Of a DNA stretch of 5,308 nt, positions 1-3,155 are shown one piece after another. The notes under the pieces were generated by a model, which had not been told where the DNA came from, did not search any database, and saw only the letters and a list, made by a program, of their open reading frames with translations. How positions within the stretch are numbered: the first letter of the stretch is position 1; every line of letters begins with the position of its first letter. Source of the DNA: F23-B02 sp963625685 (GTDB lineage Bacteria > Bacillota > Clostridia > Oscillospirales > Oscillospiraceae); assembly GCA_963625685.1 (NCBI GenBank), contig CAVFTR010000032.1, positions 1 through 5,308 of the forward strand. Reading direction: 5' to 3'. The translations under genes and the position numbers were made by a program.

Positions 1-54
1 CCCACCGAGTCGGAAACGAAGTGTCCGACCCACCTCCCCTTACACAGGGGAGGC
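1..54 (-). repeat. Repeat module A, copy A1 (inverted)
   Basis: Read on the minus strand it starts with the CCTCCCCT / AGGGGAGG hairpin with loop GTGTA. A second stem follows (GTCGGA pairing with TCCGAC), then a G-rich tail that runs off the left window edge. It forms a head-to-head pair with copy A2. Its second hairpin is the one copy whose loop does not fit the GNA pattern seen elsewhere; its loop contains TTCG in element orientation. Confidence 0.8.
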
Positions 55-85
55 AGCGCACCCGACAACTCTGCCGCACCCCATT

Positions 86-133
86 GGCTCCCCTGTGTAA
101 GGGGAGCTACCGACGAAGTCGGCTGAGGGGTTG
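86..133 (+). repeat. Repeat module A, copy A2
   Basis: Hairpin 1 is GCTCCCCT / AGGGGAGC with loop GTGTA. Hairpin 2 is CCGAC-GAA-GTCGG at 110-122, and the tail is CTGAGGGGTTG. It is separated from A1 by a 31-base spacer and is followed 11 bases later by module B, the same A-then-B order as at 2226-2320 and 5176-5285. Confidence 0.85.
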
Positions 134-144
134 CCGCTTCCCTT

Positions 145-192
145 GCCTTCCCCTTGAGGGGAAGGTGTCGGCGTAGCCGACGGATGAGGTGT
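145..192 (+). repeat. Repeat module B, copy B1
   Basis: Hairpin 1 is CCTTCCCC / GGGGAAGG with loop TTGA, hairpin 2 is GTCGGC-GTA-GCCGAC, and the tail is GGATGAGGTGT. It differs from copies B4, B5 and B7 only at the loop base of hairpin 2. It forms the left arm of the composite element 145-374. Confidence 0.88.
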
Positions 193-324
193 CTGAAAAT
201 CCTTTGCCGTCAGGTAAACACATTTGCCCGTTCCGCTGTTATGATTTGGCCGCACTGATTCAGGCTCGCAGGGGCGGGCGCCCGCCCCTACGTATGGCTT
301 TCGGCGCGGATGTAATAATTAATA
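193..324. repeat. Core module D, copy D1
   Basis: A 132-bp core nearly identical to 2460-2592. It contains a perfect 20-bp palindrome at 270-289 (half-site AGGGGCGGGC), extending to 267-292 with one mismatched pair, and ends in an AT-rich stretch GTAATAATTAATA immediately before the inverted module B. Confidence 0.8.
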
Positions 325-374
325 ACACCTCATCCGGCTCGCTTCGCGACCCACCTTCCCCTCAAGGGGAAGGC
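325..374 (-). repeat. Repeat module B, copy B2 (inverted)
   Basis: On the minus strand: CCTTCCCC / GGGGAAGG hairpin with loop TTGA, then second hairpin TCGC-GAA-GCGA, then tail GGATGAGGTGT. The second stem has a different sequence from that of B1 but keeps pairing and the C-GNA-G loop. It closes the composite element 145-374 and forms a head-to-head pair with B3. Confidence 0.85.
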
Positions 375-405
375 AAACGCGCCCGACAATTTCCGCTCCC
401 CCCCT

Positions 406-456
406 GGCTTCCCCTTGAGGGGAAGCTGTCAGCCGCAAGGCTGACTGAAGAGGTGT
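406..456 (+). repeat. Repeat module B, copy B3
   Basis: Hairpin 1 is GCTTCCCC / GGGGAAGC (outer pair flipped relative to B1). Hairpin 2 is GTCAGCC-GCAA-GGCTGAC at 428-445, and the tail is GAAGAGGTGT. With B2 it makes an inverted pair whose outer ends share TAATAACACCTC as a 12-bp terminal inverted repeat (319-462 region). The spacer between the pair is 31 bases, the same length as that between A1 and A2. Confidence 0.85.
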
Positions 457-470
457 TATTATTCAGATCC

Positions 471-487
471 GTGCGGCAAAGCCGCAC
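471..487 (+). repeat. Short GC hairpin, module F copy F1
   Basis: Perfect hairpin GTGCGGC-AAA-GCCGCAC following module B3 after the linker ATTCAGATCC. Similar hairpins (GCGGC-GACA-GCCGC after an ATC-ending linker) follow B7 and B8, so the hairpin appears to be a regular companion of plus-oriented B modules that do not enter core D. Confidence 0.6.
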
Positions 488-493
488 ACATTT

Positions 494-525
494 AGCTAAC
501 AGCTATCAGCTAACAGCTATCAGCT
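494..525. repeat. 14-bp tandem repeat
   Basis: The 14-bp unit AGCTAACAGCTATC occurs twice in perfect tandem (494-507 and 508-521), followed by a partial third AGCT. It is internally self-complementary through AGCT. It lies between hairpin F1 and the C unit next to yaaA. Confidence 0.85.
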
Positions 526-529
526 TGCG

Positions 530-569
530 CATCAGCGCAATAAACGTATAGGAGAAGCGCCAAAGCGCT
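530..569 (-). repeat. Border module C, copy C7 (inverted), carrying the yaaA ribosome binding site
   Basis: On the minus strand it starts AGCGC near a T-run and reaches ATACGT and TTATTGCG, matching the first half of the C units at 2131, 2329 and 5089 and closely matching copy C3 at 2739-2774. The plus strand of this unit contains AGGAG (550-554), the only plausible Shine-Dalgarno for yaaA. The A-run 573-578 merges with the start codon. Confidence 0.55.
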
Positions 570-577
570 ATTAAAAA
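550..577 (+). promoter_or_regulatory. Unusual yaaA ribosome binding region with intervening hairpin
   Basis: AGGAG at 550-554 is too far from the ATG at 578 for normal spacing. Between them is a stem AGCGC / GCGCT (556-560 with 565-569, loop CAAA). If this stem forms, the effective distance drops to about 9-10 bases, which would restore usable spacing. A functional role is inference; yaaA could alternatively be translated mainly by coupling or at low level. Confidence 0.4.
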
Positions 578-784
578 ATGGAGATACAGATAACGACAGA
601 ATTCATAAAGCTCGACGCGCTGCTGAAGTATGCATCGCTCGTGGGCACGGGCGGCGAGGCGAAATACGTCGTCGCCGAGGGACTTGTCGGGGTAAACGGC
701 GAGACCTGCACCGCGCGCGGCAGAAAGCTGCGCGAGGGCGACGTCGTCACATTTGCCGGACAGACGGTCAGGATAACAAAATGA
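578..784 (+). CDS. yaaA: S4 domain-containing protein YaaA (RecF-linked small RNA-binding protein)
   Basis: A 68-residue protein made almost entirely of one S4 RNA-binding fold. The pattern is typical of the YaaA family found between dnaN and recF in Bacillota: LDALLKYA at residues 12-19, TGGEAK at 24-29, VNGE at 39-42 and the basic RGRKLREGD at 47-55. The family is about 70 residues long, so this copy is complete. S4 domains bind structured RNA, often rRNA; the precise role of YaaA is not settled, so function here is inferred from the fold and the neighbourhood. The ATG is fixed by an in-frame TAA at 572-574 just upstream. It overlaps recF by ATGA (781-784), indicating translational coupling. 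The only good Shine-Dalgarno, AGGAG at 550-554, is 23 nt upstream of the start, with a small hairpin between, and it lies inside a repeat unit. Confidence 0.93.
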   Translation: MEIQITTEFIKLDALLKYASLVGTGGEAKYVVAEGLVGVNGETCTARGRKLREGDVVTFAGQTVRITK

Positions 785-1881
785 GGATAGAGCGCATCGC
801 CCTCAACGGCTTCCGCAACTACGACTTTGAGACCGCCGCGTTCTCGCCCGGCACGAACGTCATCTACGGCGAAAACGCGCAGGGCAAGACCAATCTGCTC
901 GAGGCGGTGTACATGCTCGCCGCGGGCCGCAGCTTCCGCACGCGGTATGACCGCGAGCTCATCGGCTTCGGCTGCGACAGCGCGGAGATCCTGGCCGACA
1001 TAGTCAGCCACGGCCGCAGTCAGACCGTGAGGATAGTCCTGCGCAGCGGCCAGAGAAAGCAGATCAGCGTCAACGCCGTCAAAAAAACGGCCTCGGAGCT
1101 CGCCGGGACGCTGAACGTCGTGCTGTTCTGCCCGGACGACTTGAACCTCATCAAGGAGGGCGCGGCGGCGCGGCGGCGGCTGATGGACAACGCCATCTGC
1201 CAGATACGGCCGCGCTATGCGGAGTATCTTTCGCAGTTCAACAAATTCTATGAGAGCAAGACGCGCATTTTGAAGGACTGGCGCGACAAGCCCTCCCTGC
1301 TGGACACGCTCGACGAGTTTTCCGACGGCATGTGCAGGACCTCGGCGCAGCTTATCCGCTACCGCGCCTCGTTTGCCGACCGCCTCGCCGAGGAGGCGGC
1401 GCCCATACACGGCGAGTTTTCCGGCGCGGACGAGAAATTGGGCATAGAGTACTCGACCGTATCGACGGTCAGGGACCCGCGCGCCTCGGCAAAGGAAATA
1501 TTCTACGACCTGTGCGACCACATGGAGGCGCATAAAAAGGCCGAGCTCGACTCGGGCCAGTGCCTGTCCGGCGCGCACAAGGACGACCTCATAATAAGCA
1601 TAAACGGCCGGCCGGCGCGCAGCTTCGCAAGTCAGGGCCAGACGCGCACGGCCGCCCTTTCGATAAAGCTCGCCGAGCGCGAGATATACCTCGGCGAGAC
1701 CGGCGAGTACCCGATCCTGCTGCTCGACGACGTGCTCTCCGAGCTCGACGCCAAGCGTCAGGAGTTTGTCCTAAACCGCATCGGCGGCGGGCAGACGCTC
1801 ATCACCTGCTGCGAGGACGAGGGTATCTCGCGCCGCACCGGCGGCAAGGTGCTGCACGTTAAAAGCGGGAGGATAGGCTGA
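781..1881 (+). CDS. recF: DNA replication and repair protein RecF
   Basis: A complete 366-residue RecF (family about 355-375), an SMC/ABC-like ATPase that binds gapped DNA and, with RecO and RecR, promotes RecA loading in the cytoplasm. The N-terminus LNGFRNY (8-14) is typical. Walker A is GENAQGKT at 30-37. The family block FCPDDLNLIKEG followed by RRRLMD lies at 116-136. GAHKDDL at 264-270 matches the usual GPHRDDL. The ABC signature SQGQ is at 284-287, and Walker B with the D-loop is ILLLDDVLSELD at 312-323. All ATPase residues appear intact. The start overlaps the stop of yaaA (ATGA) and has AGGA at 770-773 as ribosome binding site. The stop overlaps the remB start by one base, so the three genes form one translationally coupled unit. 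No frameshift or truncation is seen. Confidence 0.98.
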   Translation: MRIERIALNGFRNYDFETAAFSPGTNVIYGENAQGKTNLLEAVYMLAAGRSFRTRYDRELIGFGCDSAEILADIVSHGRSQTVRIVLRSGQRKQISVNAVKKTASELAGTLNVVLFCPDDLNLIKEGAAARRRLMDNAICQIRPRYAEYLSQFNKFYESKTRILKDWRDKPSLLDTLDEFSDGMCRTSAQLIRYRASFADRLAEEAAPIHGEFSGADEKLGIEYSTVSTVRDPRASAKEIFYDLCDHMEAHKKAELDSGQCLSGAHKDDLIISINGRPARSFASQGQTRTAALSIKLAEREIYLGETGEYPILLLDDVLSELDAKRQEFVLNRIGGGQTLITCCEDEGISRRTGGKVLHVKSGRIG

Positions 1882-2129
1882 TGTATCTGCATCTGGGCGC
1901 GGGCGCAGTCGTCCGCACGGACAGCATAATAGGCGTTTTCGACCTCGACAATACGAGCCAGTCGCAGCTTACGCGGCGCTACCTCGCGGCGGCCGAAAAA
2001 AGCGGCAGCGTCGTGAACGTCGCGGAGGATATCCCGAAAAGCTTCGTCGTCTGCCGCGACGGCGAAAAATGCACCGTCTACCTCAGCCAGATGTCCCCGC
2101 AGACGCTGTATAAAAGATTAGCTTTTTAA
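1881..2129 (+). CDS. remB: RemB/YaaB family extracellular matrix regulator (DUF370)
   Basis: An 82-residue protein of the DUF370 family. The visible hallmarks are MYLHLG at 1-6, VFDLDNTS at 19-26, IPKSFVV at 51-57 and the C-terminal SQMSPQTLYKR at 69-79, all close to the Bacillus YaaB/RemB pattern and length (81 residues). In Bacillus subtilis RemA and RemB are needed for biofilm matrix gene expression, RemA being a DNA-binding protein; a similar regulatory role here is inference. The ATG shares its A with the recF TGA. A strong Shine-Dalgarno GGGAGGA at 1867-1873, seven bases upstream and inside the recF end, supports the start. A repeat unit begins two bases after the TAA, so any native terminator would have to lie within or beyond the repeats. 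Confidence 0.93.
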   Translation: MYLHLGAGAVVRTDSIIGVFDLDNTSQSQLTRRYLAAAEKSGSVVNVAEDIPKSFVVCRDGEKCTVYLSQMSPQTLYKRLAF

Positions 2130-2130
2130 C

Positions 2131-2210
2131 GGCGCATTGAGGCACCTGCGGATACGCATATTGCGTCAGCCCGGTTCGGATCTGCCGGCAAAACCATAAA
2201 ACTGCCGCAC
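2131..2210 (+). repeat. Border module C, copy C1
   Basis: Begins GGCGCATT two bases after the remB stop, continues through GATACGCATATTGCG and a distal block with CTGCCGGCAAAACC, and leads into module A3. The distal block recurs in C2 exactly and with changes in C6 and inverted C4. Its first 29 bases are repeated inverted at 3021-3049. Confidence 0.75.
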
Positions 2211-2225
2211 TACGAGGGTGCGATC

Positions 2226-2261
2226 GGCTCCCCTGTGTAAGGGGAGCTGACTGAGGGGTTG
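2226..2261 (+). repeat. Repeat module A, copy A3 (short form)
   Basis: Hairpin 1 GCTCCCCT / AGGGGAGC with loop GTGTA is followed directly by CTGACTGAGGGGTTG. The second hairpin is missing, as if deleted at its stem. Module B4 follows after 11 bases. Confidence 0.8.
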
Positions 2262-2272
2262 CCGCTCCCCCT

Positions 2273-2320
2273 GCCTTCCCCTTGAGGGGAAGGTGTCGGC
2301 GCAGCCGACGGATGAGGTGT
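2273..2320 (+). repeat. Repeat module B, copy B4
   Basis: CCTTCCCC / GGGGAAGG hairpin, GTCGGC-GCA-GCCGAC hairpin (2295-2309) and tail GGATGAGGTGT. It is followed by a T-run (2320-2325) and then module C2, so the T-run marks a module junction. Confidence 0.88.
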
Positions 2321-2328
2321 TTTTTGGC

Positions 2329-2408
2329 GGCGCATTAAAATTACATCTATACATATATTGCGCTGGCCCGAATCGAAGCTGCCGGCAAAACCGCAACACT
2401 GCTGCCAC
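2329..2408 (+). repeat. Border module C, copy C2
   Basis: Starts GGCGCATT like C1, diverges in the middle (AAAATTACATCTATAC), then rejoins with ATATTGCG, GGCCCGAATCGAAG and CTGCCGGCAAAACC. It leads directly into B5 and is mirrored by inverted C3 at about 2700-2774. Confidence 0.7.
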
Positions 2409-2411
2409 TTT

Positions 2412-2459
2412 GCCTTCCCCTTGAGGGGAAGGTGTCGGCGCAGCCGACGGATGAGGTGT
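2412..2459 (+). repeat. Repeat module B, copy B5
   Basis: Identical in layout to B4 and B7: CCTTCCCC / GGGGAAGG, then GTCGGC-GCA-GCCGAC, then GGATGAGGTGT. It is the left arm of composite element copy 2. Confidence 0.88.
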
Positions 2460-2592
2460 CTGTAAATCCTTTGCCGTCAGGTAAACACATTTACCTGTTC
2501 CGCTGTTATGATTTAGCTGGCACTGATTCAAGCTCGTAGGGGCGACCGCCCGCCCCTACGTATGGCTTTCGGCGCGGATGTAATAATTAATA
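2460..2592. repeat. Core module D, copy D2
   Basis: Second copy of the D core. Its hairpin is CGTAGGGGCG (2535-2544) pairing with CGCCCCTACG (2551-2560) around the loop ACCGCC. The last 35 bases, GTATGGCTTTCGG through TAATTAATA, are the same as in D1. Confidence 0.8.
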
Positions 2593-2640
2593 ACACCTCA
2601 TCAGTCACCTTCGGTGACAGCTTCCCCTCAAGGGGAAGCC
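2593..2640 (-). repeat. Repeat module B, copy B6 (inverted)
   Basis: On the minus strand: GCTTCCCC / GGGGAAGC hairpin with loop TTGA, then GTCACC-GAA-GGTGAC, then tail TGATGAGGTGT. Both stems differ from B5 in sequence but stay paired. Confidence 0.85.
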
Positions 2641-2699
2641 AAGGGTGCACCGATCTTGCTGCCGACCAAACTATTACGAACGGAACAGGCAAGATAAGT

Positions 2700-2774
2700 T
2701 CCCTACAGGGTCTGCCGGAAGCCGCCGGTCGGGCAGCTGCAATAAACGTATCGGCACAACGTCAGTGCGCTACT
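2700..2774 (-). repeat. Border module C, copy C3 (inverted)
   Basis: The part nearest 2774 closely matches the C7 unit beside yaaA: GCAATAAACGTAT, then a variable middle, GCGCTA and an A-run at 2775-2780. The inner part (CTGCCGGAAGC, CGGTCGGGC) resembles the reverse complement of the C distal block. The left limit is approximate. Confidence 0.5.
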
Positions 2775-2781
2775 AAAAAAG

Positions 2782-2839
2782 CAACCCCACCGGCTCGTCC
2801 ACTTCGTGTCCGACCCACCTCCCCTTACACAGGGGAGGC
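2782..2839 (-). repeat. Repeat module A, copy A4 (inverted)
   Basis: On the minus strand: CCTCCCCT / AGGGGAGG hairpin with loop GTGTA, then a second stem GTC..CAC-GAA-GTG-GAC with a three-base bulge, then the tail GGTGGGGTTG. It is close to A1 in its first half. Confidence 0.82.
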
Positions 2840-2849
2840 AATGGGAGGC

Positions 2850-2895
2850 GTAACCTTACGGTTTATGCCGTTGCTTCCGGTCGGGCAAGCGCAGC
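2850..2895 (-). repeat. Partial module C, copy C4 (inverted)
   Basis: Plus-strand blocks CGGTTT, GCCG, GCTTCCGG and CGGGCAAGCGC line up in order with the reverse complement of the distal block of C1/C2/C6. Only that half is recognisable. It follows A4 just as C precedes A in the plus orientation. Confidence 0.4.
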
Positions 2896-2943
2896 TACTG
2901 CTTGCATAGTTTTCATGCGAGCTGCCCGCCACGGCGAGTGGCT

Positions 2944-2991
2944 GCCTTCCCCTTGAGGGGAAGGTGTCGGCGCAGCCGACGGATGAGGTGT
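2944..2991 (+). repeat. Repeat module B, copy B7
   Basis: CCTTCCCC / GGGGAAGG, GTCGGC-GCA-GCCGAC, GGATGAGGTGT. With the following F hairpin it makes a 71-base block (2944-3014) that matches 5238-5308 at the same length with only a few differences. Confidence 0.88.
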
Positions 2992-3000
2992 CTGTAAATC

Positions 3001-3014
3001 GCGGCGACAGCCGC
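3001..3014 (+). repeat. Short GC hairpin, module F copy F2
   Basis: GCGGC-GACA-GCCGC following B7 after the linker CTGTAAATC; identical to the hairpin at 5295-5308. Confidence 0.65.
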
Positions 3015-3020
3015 AGCAGC

Positions 3021-3049
3021 ATGCGTATCCGCAGGTGCATCAATGCGCC
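3021..3049 (-). repeat. Border module C, copy C5 (inverted, first 29 bp)
   Basis: Reverse complement of 2131-2159 with one mismatch. It marks the gyrB-side end of the repeat island. Confidence 0.85.
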
Positions 3050-3059
3050 TCTGAAAATT

Positions 3060-3083
3060 AACTTGTACGCAAACGTACAAGTT
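3060..3083. promoter_or_regulatory. Perfect palindrome upstream of gyrB, candidate operator or leader hairpin
   Basis: The arm AACTTGTACG (3060-3069) is perfectly complementary to 3074-3083, around the loop CAAA. It lies in the ~105 unique bases between the repeat island and gyrB, about 70 bases before the start codon. There is no T-run after it, so it is not a standard terminator. Its position just upstream of a TATATAT box suits an operator overlapping the -35 region, but I do not recognise the binding family. If transcription starts further upstream it would be a leader hairpin. Confidence 0.45.
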
Positions 3084-3099
3084 TCGCCCGAAAACAGGG

Positions 3100-3106
3100 T
3101 ATATAT
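3100..3106 (+). promoter_or_regulatory. Candidate gyrB promoter -10 box
   Basis: TATATAT is the best -10-like sequence in the unique gyrB leader, about 50 bases before the ATG. No good -35 hexamer is found at 16-18 bases upstream; that position falls on the right arm of the palindrome. Weak evidence. Confidence 0.3.
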
Positions 3107-3155
3107 GAAAGGGCTTTTTACTTCCAAAGCAAATTACATTGAAAGGCGATAGAAA

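Larger units (their letters stand above)
145..374. mobile_element. MITE-like composite element B-D-B, copy 1
   Basis: Module B1 (plus) and module B2 (minus) form inverted ends around a 132-bp core D1. The same B-D-B arrangement recurs at 2412-2640, with a core differing at about ten positions by eye. There is no coding capacity; short open frames here are accidental. The arrangement is that of a small non-autonomous element with subterminal inverted repeats, although no target duplication is evident and no transposase is in the window. Confidence 0.6.
2412..2640. mobile_element. MITE-like composite element B-D-B, copy 2
   Basis: B5 (plus), a 133-bp core D2 and B6 (minus), the same architecture as 145-374. 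The two cores differ by about ten changes including a one-base indel, so the copies probably spread or converted each other fairly recently. This copy is flanked by C2 (plus) and C3 (minus), giving a larger palindromic layout. Confidence 0.6.
2131..3049. mobile_element. Composite repeat island bounded by 29-bp inverted C ends
   Basis: The first 29 bases (2131-2159) and the reverse complement of the last 29 (3021-3049) agree at 28 of 29 positions. Everything between is repeat modules in the order C1, A3, B4, C2, B5, D2, B6(-), C3(-), A4(-), C4(-), B7, F2, C5(-). The island starts two bases after the remB stop and leaves about 105 bases of unique sequence before gyrB. It has no credible gene. 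It reads as a nested, non-autonomous element; I see no clear target duplication. Confidence 0.55.

Noticed and set aside
189..551. Short plus-strand open frame in the left island, sharing a MAFGADVIINN peptide with one at 2562-2909
   Set aside because: The shared peptide is simply the translated D core repeat; neither frame has a ribosome binding site or a family pattern, and both run through hairpin repeats.
525..552. Possible yaaA promoter, TTGCGC and TATAGG with 16-base spacing
   Set aside because: Poor -35 match, part of a repeat, and transcription from it would start downstream of the only Shine-Dalgarno sequence.
1..577. Replication origin (DnaA boxes) expected near dnaN-recF-gyrB
   Set aside because: I found no TTATCCACA-type box or AT-rich unwinding region in this island or the others.
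571..1578. A 335-codon open frame on the minus strand across yaaA and recF
   Set aside because: Same shadow effect; the plus strand encodes intact YaaA and RecF with full motifs.
2295..2325. Possible intrinsic terminator after remB: GTCGGC/GCCGAC stem followed by a T-run
   Set aside because: Ten bases separate the stem from the T6 run, and other copies of the same hairpin lack the T-run, which marks a junction with module C.
2825..3127. Minus-strand open frame of 100 codons, and similar frames at 40-255 and 2166-2531
   Set aside because: They translate the same repeat modules (shared TFPSRG- and PSPQGEG-like strings) and show no coding signature.
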